Assembly: GCA_022361535.1 (NCBI GenBank) | Contig: JAKSAU010000078.1 | Coordinates: forward strand, 1-30,631 | Reading direction: 5' to 3' | Length of the DNA: 30,631 bases | Source: Desulfobacterales bacterium | GTDB taxonomy: Bacteria > Desulfobacterota > Desulfobacteria > Desulfobacterales > Desulfobacteraceae | Part shown: in pieces, positions 1 through 7,284 of the stretch | Numbering within the stretch: position 1 is the first letter of the stretch | Layout: every line of letters begins with the position of its first letter | Notes under the pieces: model-generated | The model's database searches: none | What the model saw: the letters and a program-made list of their open reading frames with translations, nothing else | What the model was told of the DNA's origin: nothing | Translations under genes and position numbers: made by a program

Positions 1-1899
1 GGGCGTAAAGGAAAAGCGAATATGTTTATCGACCAGGGCAGAAATAAAAAGGACAAAGGAATGAATACTAAAATCAGTCAGTGCATTGGCTCGCATGCGG
101 GTTGTAAATTTGGCCGAAAAAATCTGATCAGGTAAACTAAGCCCTAAAATTTTCTTTATAGCTTGTAAGTCTACTGCTTTGGATTCACCCGCTTCATTTT
201 CGAGCAATTCAAGGGAAACGGCACTCTCGTCAGAAACAGGTAAATTATGCATGCCAAAAAAATCGATACGGTAGGAATCGAGAAGCGACTGAAAATAATC
301 TTCAATTCTTTTTTCCTGGATTAAAACTAATCGTTTGAGTTCCGGCACAACTTGTTCAAGTGAAAAAATATCAAGTTCCCGTTTAAAATCTTGGAACATT
401 AAATAAAGGATTTGCTTAAATCCGGTTTCTTTGACCCCTGCCCTGTAGGGCTCAGGGTCAATTTTTGTTTGGTTAATGAACTGTGAAACCATTCGATTTA
501 TGTTGACGCTGTCTTTAAGAAAAGCGTTTTTCAAGTTACTTTGGATTTCATTGGTCAAACCGGAAACAGCGCCTTGTACTGAGTTATCAACAATTACCCT
601 AAGGCGTTTTGCATTGTCCTCAAGATCTTCTAAATGCTCTTTTGCCTTATCCTGATCTGCCAAATCAGTATTTAATATGTCAGTTATGACATCGGCTTTT
701 TTTTCAAGCGTGTCTGCTACAATCCTCAGCCGATGGAGATGATTCGCGTATAGCAGGTCATATCGTTTGGTTTCTAAGAGCTGAGTGTAAGCAGAAATAA
801 ACATTTTGTATTCATTTTCACAAAAGCCGACCATTTGTTTGTCATCTTGCCACAAGGAAAGTCGTTTTGCATTCCTTTGGGACAATCGATTTCCCAATGA
901 ATTGAACAAGGTATAAAGTGCTGAAAATGAAAAAAGTTGGGGCTGTGGGACGAGCAATGTCAATTCTTTTAAAAGTTTATCACGCGCAGATTCAATGTCG
1001 GCTTTATTTTCATGCTCACTTAGATCGCAATTGTTGATGAAAATGATGTTTGACATCAATCCAAGTCGTTTGAACCGTTCTAAAAAAGCGATATCGGACT
1101 GTCGAAGTCCTGTTCTTGAAGAAATGCAGTACAAAATAAGATTTGCTGATTCAAGATATGATATGATTTGTGCCATCTGGCTTGGGTCTGTAGAATCTGT
1201 GCCCTGGCAGTCTGCGATTTCTAAATTGGGATTAATTGTTTTACCGTATACTTCGAGGCAGACATCCTTCACATAGAATGCACGTGTCGAATCAGCGGTA
1301 AATTGTTTATGATTGTCAAAAGTCTTGGACTCAAAGTAGATTTCACGTTCGTCAGCATCTATTACGTCAGAGCAGCTTTTGTATCCTTCAAGCACATTTC
1401 GAATCAACACGGTTTCAGGCCTGATCCCTTCAGAAGTAACCGGAAACTGGGTGGAAAGTGCATCGTATACAGTTTGAAGGTAAGCCCTGTCCTTTTGTCT
1501 TCTGATGTCAAATTTCTGAAGTTCCTGGTTTTCCGGAAACATATCAAGCGCTTTCTCTATTTCCAGATTGATTTCATCCCAGGATTTTAAATGAATGACA
1601 GCCCTATTTTTTCTGCCTTTTCGAATTCGCGTAGTAATGGATGTAACAACACCGGCCCCTCGTTTAACCAGTTCTTTTCCGGTCAACGCATTAACGAGGG
1701 TGCTTTTTCCGGATTTGATAACTCCAACAACCGCAATTTTTATTAACCCGGACTGGATGTAACCAGGCACATTTAAACAAAGGTCTTTACAGCCTGATAA
1801 CGTTTTGTCCCCGTCTTTTGACAGGGTTTCTATACTATCAATTACCGATACGGTTTCTGAGACAATTTTTTCAATGGATTCAAAAGTGGGCAAAGTCAT
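1..1899 (-). CDS. Dynamin-like GTPase, partial (C-terminus beyond window)
   Basis: An open frame reads without a stop from an ATG at 1897-1899 to the window edge, giving 633 residues, so the C-terminal end is missing. The P-loop GVIKSGKS is at residues 59-66. A G3 motif DCQG starts at D230 and the G4 position reads NNCD at 289-292. Switch-I threonines lie near residues 86-90 (VVTSITTR). The remainder is charged and mostly helical, as in bacterial dynamin-like proteins whose stalk follows the GTPase domain. That family remodels or tethers membranes, but the specific role here is unknown. The start lies 10 nt behind the yqgE stop, so the two are probably co-transcribed. The G4 motif departs from the usual (N/T)KxD, so nucleotide specificity may be relaxed. 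The family call is firm for the GTPase domain; dynamin-like rather than another large GTPase is inferred from layout. Confidence 0.75.
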   Translation of the reverse strand, partial: MTLPTFESIEKIVSETVSVIDSIETLSKDGDKTLSGCKDLCLNVPGYIQSGLIKIAVVGVIKSGKSTLVNALTGKELVKRGAGVVTSITTRIRKGRKNRAVIHLKSWDEINLEIEKALDMFPENQELQKFDIRRQKDRAYLQTVYDALSTQFPVTSEGIRPETVLIRNVLEGYKSCSDVIDADEREIYFESKTFDNHKQFTADSTRAFYVKDVCLEVYGKTINPNLEIADCQGTDSTDPSQMAQIISYLESANLILYCISSRTGLRQSDIAFLERFKRLGLMSNIIFINNCDLSEHENKADIESARDKLLKELTLLVPQPQLFSFSALYTLFNSLGNRLSQRNAKRLSLWQDDKQMVGFCENEYKMFISAYTQLLETKRYDLLYANHLHRLRIVADTLEKKADVITDILNTDLADQDKAKEHLEDLEDNAKRLRVIVDNSVQGAVSGLTNEIQSNLKNAFLKDSVNINRMVSQFINQTKIDPEPYRAGVKETGFKQILYLMFQDFKRELDIFSLEQVVPELKRLVLIQEKRIEDYFQSLLDSYRIDFFGMHNLPVSDESAVSLELLENEAGESKAVDLQAIKKILGLSLPDQIFSAKFTTRMRANALTDFSIHSFVLFISALVDKHIRFSFTP

Positions 1900-1909
1900 T
1901 GGCCTGAAG

Positions 1910-2437
1910 TTAGATCAGCATCATGGCTTTTTCGTATTTAAGGTCAGGGCTTGTATTAAACATAATATCCTGGGATAAGTCGCAGGTTAGCCATGCAGAA
2001 TCAGATAATTCATTGTCAAGCTGCAATGGGCCCCAACCGGCGCACCCTAACATCACCATGAAGGTTTCAGGACCTTTTCCAATGGCAATGGCTTCGAGGA
2101 TATCCCTGGAATTGCTCAAAGCCAGCCACTCTGTAACTTTAAGAGTTTCATTCCAATCAAAAGGATCACTGTGTAGCACAAATACTCCTGAGGGTTGAAC
2201 TGGTCCGCCAAGGAAAATATCCATCTTATCAACACTATCGTTGCACTCAATGCTGAGATCTTCAAACAATTCACGACCGGTAAGAAGGGGATGGACTTTA
2301 TTAACAATAAATCCAAGAGCGCCGGATTCGTTATGCTCACACATGCAGGTAAGGGTCTGGGCGAAGTTTGGATCCGGGAGGCCTGGCATGGCCATGAGGA
2401 ATCGTCCTTTCATGTTCTGTGAAGTATCACCGCTCAT
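1910..2437 (-). CDS. yqgE: YqgE/AlgH family protein (DUF179)
   Basis: This 175-residue protein matches the YqgE/AlgH family in length and in conserved stretches: the N-terminal KGRFLMAMPGLPDPNF, then GALGFIVNK near residues 41-49, FLGGPV near 75-80, and a C-terminal GCAGWGPLQLDNEL segment. The molecular function of the family is not established; AlgH was linked to alginate regulation in Pseudomonas. It has no signal peptide or membrane segment. The ATG at 2435-2437 overlaps the stop of a possible 10-codon leader ORF, and the downstream dynamin-like GTPase starts 10 nt after its stop. The neighbouring + strand unknown gene diverges from it. Confidence 0.9.
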   Translation of the reverse strand: MSGDTSQNMKGRFLMAMPGLPDPNFAQTLTCMCEHNESGALGFIVNKVHPLLTGRELFEDLSIECNDSVDKMDIFLGGPVQPSGVFVLHSDPFDWNETLKVTEWLALSNSRDILEAIAIGKGPETFMVMLGCAGWGPLQLDNELSDSAWLTCDLSQDIMFNTSPDLKYEKAMMLI

Positions 2438-2466
2438 TGTCCCGACTCCATGTTTAATCTTGACAT
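2434..2466 (-). CDS. Possible 10-codon leader peptide upstream of yqgE
   Basis: An ATG at 2464-2466 follows a good Shine-Dalgarno (AGGAG, 5-nt spacer) and reads 10 codons to a TGA at 2434-2436. That stop overlaps the yqgE start as ATGA. The arrangement would allow translational coupling into yqgE. The peptide MSRLNMESGQ has no recognisable attenuator character such as a run of one amino acid. This may be chance, since yqgE has its own weaker GGAG site. Confidence 0.3.
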   Translation of the reverse strand: MSRLNMESGQ

Positions 2467-2554
2467 TACAACTCCTGTCCTACATTATTTATCAAAAAGT
2501 TAGTTTTAAATATTTTTACTTTATTTGCAATACTTTTATTCCGATCTATAGATT

Positions 2555-3031
2555 ATGAAGGAAATCACCCCTGACATAAATGGTACCAAGGGATTATCCC
2601 GAACAGGCCAGGAAAAGCAAAATAAAACTGCCAATACCGGGCTCACCGGAGAGTTCAGCAAAATTTTGTCTGACCATCTGGCAGATGATCAAAACTTATC
2701 TACAAAATCGGAAACCGGTCTTTCAGAACTTGGGGCAACTTATGCAGCCCAATTGGCTCAAGCGTCTTTAGCAAATTCAAGTTTAATCCCCGAGCAGATT
2801 TCACAAACCATTGATCTGCTCGAACAATATGCAAATCACCTCTCTAATCCACAAAGCAGTCTAAAACAGGCGTATAACATTTTGGGACAGGTGTCCCTAC
2901 AGGCCAATGATATAACCAGCAGCCTTGAAGAAGAAAGTGATGTTTTTTCGCCACTCAAAGAGGTTTTGGTTCATTTGTCAACTTTGGTTGAAGTTGAAAA
3001 AATTAAACTCAACCGTGGTGACTACCTTTAA
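2555..3031 (+). CDS. Hypothetical protein, 158 aa
   Basis: I do not recognise this gene. The protein begins with a polar, probably disordered segment (residues 1-60) rich in K, T, S and N. From about residue 65 to the end it is predicted helical by eye, with hydrophobic spacing (SLIPEQISQTIDLLEQYANHL, then a second helix region ending KIKLNRGDYL). It has no signal peptide, membrane span or cysteine. There is no clear ribosome binding site before the ATG. It is one of only two + strand protein genes in the window, diverges from yqgE, and its stop lies 2 nt from the stop of the convergent manC. It is longer and more compositionally protein-like than the antisense frames around it, so I consider it a real gene, but function is unknown. 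Confidence 0.6.
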   Translation: MKEITPDINGTKGLSRTGQEKQNKTANTGLTGEFSKILSDHLADDQNLSTKSETGLSELGATYAAQLAQASLANSSLIPEQISQTIDLLEQYANHLSNPQSSLKQAYNILGQVSLQANDITSSLEEESDVFSPLKEVLVHLSTLVEVEKIKLNRGDYL

Positions 3032-3033
3032 TC

Positions 3034-4497
3034 TTACCCTTTTTTTCGTCCATAAACATCATCAAACCTGACAATATCATCTTCCCCAAGATAGGGGCCT
3101 GACTGAACCTCAATAAGTTCCAATGGGATTTTGCCAGGGTTCTCTAATCTGTGCATGGTACCAAGAGGGATATATATAGATTCGTCTTCTTTTAAAAGAA
3201 TTTCCTCTTCTCCCTTAGTTACAATAGCGGCGCCGGAAACAACTGTCCAGTGCTCGGCCCTGTGATAATGCTTTTGCAAGGATAGTTTTGCCCCAGGTTT
3301 AACAGTAATCCGTTTGACTTGGTAGCGGTTAGCCATATCAATGGTCTCGTAATCGCCCCAAGGTCTGTATACTTTCGCATGGGTAAGAGCTTCTTCCCGA
3401 TTGTCCTTTTTTAATTGCCCAACTATTTTTTTTACATCCTGTACCTGATCTCTTGGAGCTACTAAAATAGCGTCCTTGGTTTCTACTATGACGAATTTTT
3501 CAAGACCAACTGCTGCAACCAATTTATTCTCGGCATGAATATATGTTTCATTGACATTGTGAACCACCACATCACCACTGGTTACGTTATTTAATTCATC
3601 TTTGTCTCCAGTCTGCCATAGCGCATCAAAAGATCCTAAATCATTCCATCCGGCATCAAGTGGGATTACTACACCGTTTTCAGTCTTTTCCATAACTGCA
3701 TAATCAATTGAGTCTCCCTTTATTGAGTCGAACGCTGTTTTATCAATTCTGAAAAAATCGAGGTCCTTTCCACCATTTTCAACTGCCTCTCGACATTTTT
3801 CCATAATCTCAGGCGCATGGCGTTTTAACTCGGAGCAAATGGCAGAGACTTTGAACATAAACATACCTGAATTCCAGCAGTAATCACCGGAGGCAACATA
3901 GGAAACTGCTGTTTCAAGGTCGGGTTTTTCGACAAAGCGGTCTATTTCAAAGGAGTCCAGGCCGTTGTCAAGATCATTGCCTTTTTTAATATATCCGTAT
4001 CCGGTTTCAGGAGAACCTGGTACGATTCCAAAGGTGACTAGTTTGCCCTGGTTTGCCAGTTGTTCTCCTACAAGTATTTTTTGCTTAAATTCATGAGTAT
4101 CTTTAATAACATGATCCGCAGGCAATACCAGCATAACCGGATCTATTTCCTGGCTAGCATCAATTTCGGTGCTTTGATCTCCATTAATATTTGCTCCAGT
4201 AAGGGCAATGGCAGCAAGGGCGATAGCGGGGGCAGTATTCTTAGCTGCTGGTTCAAGTATGATATTAAAACTGCCTGAGTTTATCAGCCTTAACTGCTCT
4301 GCTGTCATAAACCTATGTGTTTCATTACATATAATAACCGGGGAGCCCAGGCCATTAAGGCCAGATAATCTAAGCAGTGTATTCTGAAGCATGGTGTGTT
4401 CGTTATAAATATCAATGAGCTGTTTCGGATAGAGAGCTCTGGACATGGGCCAAAGCCTTGTTCCAGACCCCCCCGCAAGTATGACGGGAACAATCAT
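3034..4497 (-). CDS. manC: Mannose-1-phosphate guanylyltransferase / mannose-6-phosphate isomerase
   Basis: This cytoplasmic enzyme makes GDP-mannose from mannose-1-P and GTP, and in the bifunctional (type II) family also interconverts fructose-6-P and mannose-6-P, feeding exopolysaccharide or LPS sugars. The N-terminal nucleotidyltransferase shows GGSGTRLWP at residues 9-17 followed by SRALYPKQ, and RFVEKPD mid-protein. The C-terminal third is a cupin-type isomerase domain starting YRPWGDYE and containing QKHYHRAEHW. At 487 residues it has the usual family length. I chose the ATG at 4495-4497, preceded by AAAGGAG with a 5-nt spacer, over an upstream in-frame TTG at 4519-4521 that would overlap the previous gene. 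The start lies 10 nt behind the ArsR-methyltransferase stop, suggesting one transcript. Confidence 0.93.
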   Translation of the reverse strand: MIVPVILAGGSGTRLWPMSRALYPKQLIDIYNEHTMLQNTLLRLSGLNGLGSPVIICNETHRFMTAEQLRLINSGSFNIILEPAAKNTAPAIALAAIALTGANINGDQSTEIDASQEIDPVMLVLPADHVIKDTHEFKQKILVGEQLANQGKLVTFGIVPGSPETGYGYIKKGNDLDNGLDSFEIDRFVEKPDLETAVSYVASGDYCWNSGMFMFKVSAICSELKRHAPEIMEKCREAVENGGKDLDFFRIDKTAFDSIKGDSIDYAVMEKTENGVVIPLDAGWNDLGSFDALWQTGDKDELNNVTSGDVVVHNVNETYIHAENKLVAAVGLEKFVIVETKDAILVAPRDQVQDVKKIVGQLKKDNREEALTHAKVYRPWGDYETIDMANRYQVKRITVKPGAKLSLQKHYHRAEHWTVVSGAAIVTKGEEEILLKEDESIYIPLGTMHRLENPGKIPLELIEVQSGPYLGEDDIVRFDDVYGRKKG

Positions 4498-4507
4498 GTG
4501 ATCTCCT

Positions 4508-5419
4508 TTATTTTTGGGCAAGATAAAAAGTAATGGTCAAGTTTTTTTCAACTGAAAACTGCTCAAAATGTTTTGGTTCAAATCCACTTTCGTCAAACCA
4601 GGAGAGAATTTGACGTTTTGCAAATCCCAACCAGGTGCCGCCAATAAGTTTTTTTATATCTTCCTGGCTGTGTTTTAAAAAGTCTACCAACAAAAAGAAA
4701 CCACCAGGCTTCAATACCCTATATACCTCTTGAATGGATTTCTCAGGCTCATAAATATGATACAACACCATACTCATGACAGCGGCATCAACTTCCAAGT
4801 CGCGCATGGGTAGATTTTCGAGTTCACCAAGACGCAGCTCCAAGTCGTCTCTTTCAGGCAATTTGATTTTAGCTTGTTCTAGCATCTCAGGAGATGAATC
4901 AACTCCTATAAGCTTGTCAGCTTTTAAGTCAAGGAAACGTGAAAGCATTTCTCCTGTGCCGCAACCTAAATCTGCTATAACAACGGAATCTGTCAAATGA
5001 GATTCCAATATTTGATTAAGGTCAAAATCACCTAAAACCTCTTTTTTTAAACGATCCCACTGCGGGGCGACATGTCTGAAAAATCGTTTTGCCCGGCTTT
5101 TTCTTAAGGATATGCATTGTTCCGCACGATTCAAGTCTTCTAAAAAGCTTGAATTGCTTTCTACTCTTTGGCAAGCCAGGCTGATTAAATCACGGCTTTG
5201 AGCCTGTTTTGAAGACGAATAATATATATAGCTGCCCTCTTTTCTAAACACAAGTAAGTCCGCTTCCAATAGGATTTTCAAGTGCCTTGAAACACCGGAT
5301 TGAATCATATCTACAACAGATACAATTTCGTTTACATTGAGTTCAAAATGATCAAGAATGTTTAAAAGCCTTAGTCTTGTCGGATCAGACAAGGCTTTGA
5401 ATTGCTTTATTATTTTCAT
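4508..5419 (-). CDS. ArsR-family HTH regulator fused to SAM-dependent methyltransferase domain
   Basis: The 303-residue protein has an ArsR-type winged helix at residues 1-75 (FKALSDPTRLRLLN; recognition helix SGVSRHLKIL at 41-50) and a class I methyltransferase fold from about 115 onward (motif I DLGCGTGEM at 150-158, IGVDSSPEML at 171-180, a VLKPGG strand near 236-241). There is no cysteine cluster like that of metal-sensing ArsR proteins. This architecture matches the SahR-type regulators of methionine/SAM-cycle genes in Proteobacteria, where the methyltransferase domain is thought to bind S-adenosylhomocysteine; that assignment is inference, and no SAM-cycle gene is adjacent. The ATG at 5417-5419 is preferred over a TTG one codon upstream. 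manC follows after 10 nt. Confidence 0.85.
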   Translation of the reverse strand: MKIIKQFKALSDPTRLRLLNILDHFELNVNEIVSVVDMIQSGVSRHLKILLEADLLVFRKEGSYIYYSSSKQAQSRDLISLACQRVESNSSFLEDLNRAEQCISLRKSRAKRFFRHVAPQWDRLKKEVLGDFDLNQILESHLTDSVVIADLGCGTGEMLSRFLDLKADKLIGVDSSPEMLEQAKIKLPERDDLELRLGELENLPMRDLEVDAAVMSMVLYHIYEPEKSIQEVYRVLKPGGFFLLVDFLKHSQEDIKKLIGGTWLGFAKRQILSWFDESGFEPKHFEQFSVEKNLTITFYLAQK

Positions 5420-5478
5420 CAATCAATAATTTCATGTGTTAAATAGTGATTTGTTGTCCAAATTCCATAACATAGCAG

Positions 5479-5508
5479 TCTATACCACTTGACTCTACTT
5501 TATTGCAA
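5479..5508 (-). promoter_or_regulatory. Candidate sigma70 promoter for the ArsR-methyltransferase/manC unit
   Basis: On the minus strand TTGCAA (5508-5503) and TATAGA (5484-5479) are separated by 18 bp. Each hexamer matches four of six consensus bases. It lies about 60 bp upstream of the ATG and on the gene side of the two palindromes. This is a modest match and could be coincidental. Confidence 0.35.
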
Positions 5509-5576
5509 AAGATTTCGAGATCCGCCTGGATCAATTGAGAAGTTTAATAGTGAATCAGGATCGTCTGATTAAAACA

Positions 5577-5590
5577 GACACAAGTGTATC
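5577..5590. promoter_or_regulatory. Operator-like site 1 (GACACAAGTGTATC)
   Basis: Dyad centred on ACACAAGTGT, differing from site 2 by one base. The near-identical 14-bp core repeated in the same divergent gap suggests a binding site for a dimeric regulator, plausibly the adjacent ArsR-family protein. No regulator assignment can be made from sequence alone. Confidence 0.5.
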
Positions 5591-5626
5591 ATTTGTTCAA
5601 AAGTGTTTTGGCGATTAACCGCGTTA

Positions 5627-5640
5627 GACACATGTGTATC
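5627..5640. promoter_or_regulatory. Operator-like site 2 (GACACATGTGTATC)
   Basis: Contains the perfect 10-bp palindrome ACACATGTGT. It shares 13 of 14 bases with site 1 and is spaced exactly 50 bp from it, about five helical turns, so bound dimers would lie on the same face of the DNA. Confidence 0.5.
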
Positions 5641-5834
5641 GACCTGAAATTTACAATTATCCTAATTATTTGAATAGCAAATGATGAAATAGCATTAAAA
5701 TTCAAGAAGATATAAAAAAAATGCTTGAAAAATTTTAGATGGCACAGCTTTTGATAAGTAAAGCCCTATCAGACGATTTAAAATAACTGATTTATGATTT
5801 ATATATTATAAAATAAAATAAATAGGAGACTGAC

Positions 5835-6416
5835 ATGAGTGTATTAGTTGGAAAAAATGCCCCTGACTTCACGGCAGCTGCGGTTGAAAAAGATCAAATA
5901 ATTGAAAACTTCACCCTGTCTGAATTTAAAGGGCAATATGTAGTGCTGTTTTTCTACCCGTTAGATTTTACCTTTGTGTGCCCTACCGAACTGCATGCAT
6001 TTAGTGATAAACTTGATGAATTTGAAAAACGGAATACCAAAGTCATTGGCGTTAGTATTGATTCTCATTTTTCACACCTGGCATGGTTGAACACACCCAA
6101 GTCAAAAGGTGGAATTCAAGGGGTTTCATATCCAATTGTATCTGATATAAATAAATCGATTTCAAGCGATTACGACGTCCTTGTTGATGGTGCTGGTATT
6201 GCTTACAGAGGCCTTTTCCTTCTTGATAAGGATCATGTGGTACGGCATCAGGTTGTAAATGATCTACCCTTGGGAAGGAATGTGACAGAAACCTTGCGGA
6301 TGGTTGATGCTTTACAATTTACCGAAAAGCACGGTGAAGTTTGCCCGGCGAATTGGAATCAAGGGGACAAATCTATGAAACCGAACCAGGACGGTTTAGA
6401 AGAGTTCTTTAAATAA
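5835..6416 (+). CDS. 2-Cys peroxiredoxin (AhpC/TSA family)
   Basis: This thiol peroxidase reduces H2O2 and organic hydroperoxides in the cytoplasm. The peroxidatic cysteine is C49 in FVCPTE (47-52) and the resolving cysteine C170 lies in EVCPANW, the typical 2-Cys (Prx1/AhpC) arrangement. At 193 residues it has the expected length. The motif linked to overoxidation sensitivity in eukaryotes (GGLG) reads GGIQG at 92-96, and no C-terminal YF helix is present, suggesting a robust enzyme. The ATG is preceded by AGGAG at a good distance. It stands alone, followed by a strong bidirectional terminator. The divergent regulator and shared operator-like sites suggest controlled expression. The reductant (thioredoxin or AhpF-like) is not encoded nearby. 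Confidence 0.95.
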   Translation: MSVLVGKNAPDFTAAAVEKDQIIENFTLSEFKGQYVVLFFYPLDFTFVCPTELHAFSDKLDEFEKRNTKVIGVSIDSHFSHLAWLNTPKSKGGIQGVSYPIVSDINKSISSDYDVLVDGAGIAYRGLFLLDKDHVVRHQVVNDLPLGRNVTETLRMVDALQFTEKHGEVCPANWNQGDKSMKPNQDGLEEFFK

Positions 6417-6452
6417 TTTCGGATTTAGTTATAAGTTTATTTTGCCTTGAAA

Positions 6453-6490
6453 CGCTGCGGGAACTAGCCATTCCCGCAGCGCTTTGTTTA
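6453..6490. terminator. Bidirectional intrinsic terminator between peroxiredoxin and uspA-like genes
   Basis: An 11-bp G+C-rich perfect stem (6453-6463 with 6471-6481) encloses a 7-nt loop (6464-6470) and is followed by CTTTGTTTA on the + strand. It lies in the 71-bp gap between two convergent stop codons, so it can serve both genes. The T-tract is short. Confidence 0.85.
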
Positions 6491-6880
6491 TCTTACAGTG
6501 ACAACAGGACAATTAGCCGTCAGTATAACTGCCTGAGCCGTTGACCCAAACAACAATTTTCCTACCTTAGAGCGGCTTTTTACCCCGATCAGGATCTCAT
6601 CCACCTGTTTTTCATTTGCAAAAGCGACAATGTCTTCGCCAGCTTCCATACCACGTATCAACAGGTGTGTTTGGCAGTCAACATCGTTTTGTTTGAAAAA
6701 GTTGGCGGCAAGCTCAAGATTTTTCTCTGCTTCGACAATTTTTTTCTGGTCGTTTTCAGCACCTTCCCGCATTGAGGTGGCAACCACAACTATACCTTCG
6801 AACGCTTTGGCGTGTTTAGCTGCAAGTTTGAGAAGATCTTTGCCGACGTTTATTCCTTTGTACCCAACCAGAATTTTCAT
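6488..6880 (-). CDS. Universal stress protein (UspA family)
   Basis: A 130-residue single-domain UspA-fold protein. It starts MKILVGYKG and ends with the ATP-binding-type signature GVKSRSKVGKLLFGS followed by TAQAVILTANCPVVTV, which fits the G-x2-G-x9-G(S/T) family pattern approximately. Members bind ATP or signal under stress; the specific role is unknown. I chose the ATG at 6878-6880, which has AAGGGAG five nt upstream and matches the family N-terminus, over an in-frame ATG 12 codons earlier. The gene converges on the peroxiredoxin gene and shares its terminator. Confidence 0.9.
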   Translation of the reverse strand: MKILVGYKGINVGKDLLKLAAKHAKAFEGIVVVATSMREGAENDQKKIVEAEKNLELAANFFKQNDVDCQTHLLIRGMEAGEDIVAFANEKQVDEILIGVKSRSKVGKLLFGSTAQAVILTANCPVVTVR

Positions 6881-7019
6881 ATTTGCTCCCTTAAATTGTA
6901 AATAACGATTTGACATTCAATACAATTAGAACAGTATTGGCAGAATAAAAGATTTGGCTCTTATAAACAAGGTTAAATTTAATGGAATTGCTTGGTTTTT
7001 ATTTAACAATCTTGGTCAA

Positions 7020-7064
7020 TCGATCCAAAAATAAAGAAGGGTTTTGGTACAAACCAAAACCCTT
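7020..7064 (-). terminator. Intrinsic terminator of the tRNA-Gly/tRNA-Cys unit
   Basis: A perfect 12-bp stem (7037-7048 with 7053-7064) with a 4-nt loop lies 10 nt beyond the tRNA-Cys 3' end. On the minus strand it is followed by a T-rich tract (CTTTATTTTT). This ends the tRNA transcript. Confidence 0.88.
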
Positions 7065-7074
7065 TAGTATCAAG

Positions 7075-7149
7075 TGGAGGCGGCTTCCGGATTTGAACCG
7101 GAGAATAACGGCTTTGCAGGCCGTTGCCTTACCCCTTGGCCAAGCCGCC
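7075..7149 (-). tRNA. tRNA-Cys (anticodon GCA), CCA encoded
   Basis: The minus strand folds as a full cloverleaf: acceptor GGCGGCT pairing with AGCCGCC, an anticodon stem ACGGC/GCCGT around loop CTGCAAA giving anticodon GCA, and a T arm CTCCGG-TTCAAAT-CCGGAA. The discriminator base is U, the identity element for tRNA-Cys, and CCA is encoded (7075-7077). The 3' end lies 5 bp from the tRNA-Gly on its other side. Confidence 0.96.
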
Positions 7150-7154
7150 TTGAG

Positions 7155-7229
7155 TGGAGCGGGAAACGGGATTTGAACCCGCGACTTCGACCTTGGCAAG
7201 GTCGCACTCTACCACTGAGTTATTCCCGC
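7155..7229 (-). tRNA. tRNA-Gly (anticodon GCC), CCA encoded
   Basis: The minus strand reads a standard tRNA: acceptor GCGGGAA/TTCCCGC, D arm with CTCAGTGGTAGAG, anticodon stem CGACC/GGTCG with loop TTGCCAA giving GCC, and T arm GCGGG-TTCAAAT-CCCGT. The discriminator is U and CCA is encoded (7155-7157). It is the first gene of a two-tRNA transcript with tRNA-Cys. Confidence 0.96.
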
Positions 7230-7245
7230 TCAGCAACAAAAAGGA

Positions 7246-7274
7246 TTTATATATGGATCAGGTTCTTTTGTCAA
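7246..7274 (-). promoter_or_regulatory. Sigma70 promoter for the tRNA-Gly/tRNA-Cys unit
   Basis: On the minus strand a perfect -35 TTGACA (7274-7269) and a -10 TATAAA (7251-7246) are separated by 17 bp. Transcription would start near 7239, about 10 nt before the mature tRNA-Gly 5' end. This is the best sigma70 match in the window and fits a stable-RNA unit. Confidence 0.85.
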
Positions 7275-7284
7275 TAAAAAATTG

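Larger units (their letters stand above)
5420..5834. other. 415-bp divergent intergenic regulatory region
   Basis: No coding frame is convincing here. The gap separates the ArsR-methyltransferase gene (minus) from the peroxiredoxin gene (plus). It holds two near-identical palindromic sites (5577-5590 and 5627-5640), a 10-bp inverted repeat pair (5560-5569 and 5768-5777), a weak sigma70-like promoter toward the regulator, and a very A+T-rich stretch (about 5780-5822) just before the peroxiredoxin ribosome binding site. Confidence 0.6.

Noticed and set aside
995..1590. Two + strand frames of over 90 codons
   Set aside because: They lie opposite the continuous dynamin-like GTPase frame, which has recognisable motifs.
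2525..2552. TTGCAA-N16-TATAGA as a promoter for the 158-residue + strand gene
   Set aside because: The transcript would begin at or after the ATG, which is incompatible with the assigned start.
6982..7277. Overlapping reading frames on both strands across the tRNA pair
   Set aside because: They are translations of the tRNA genes and their antisense; the tRNA folds, promoter and terminator explain the sequence.
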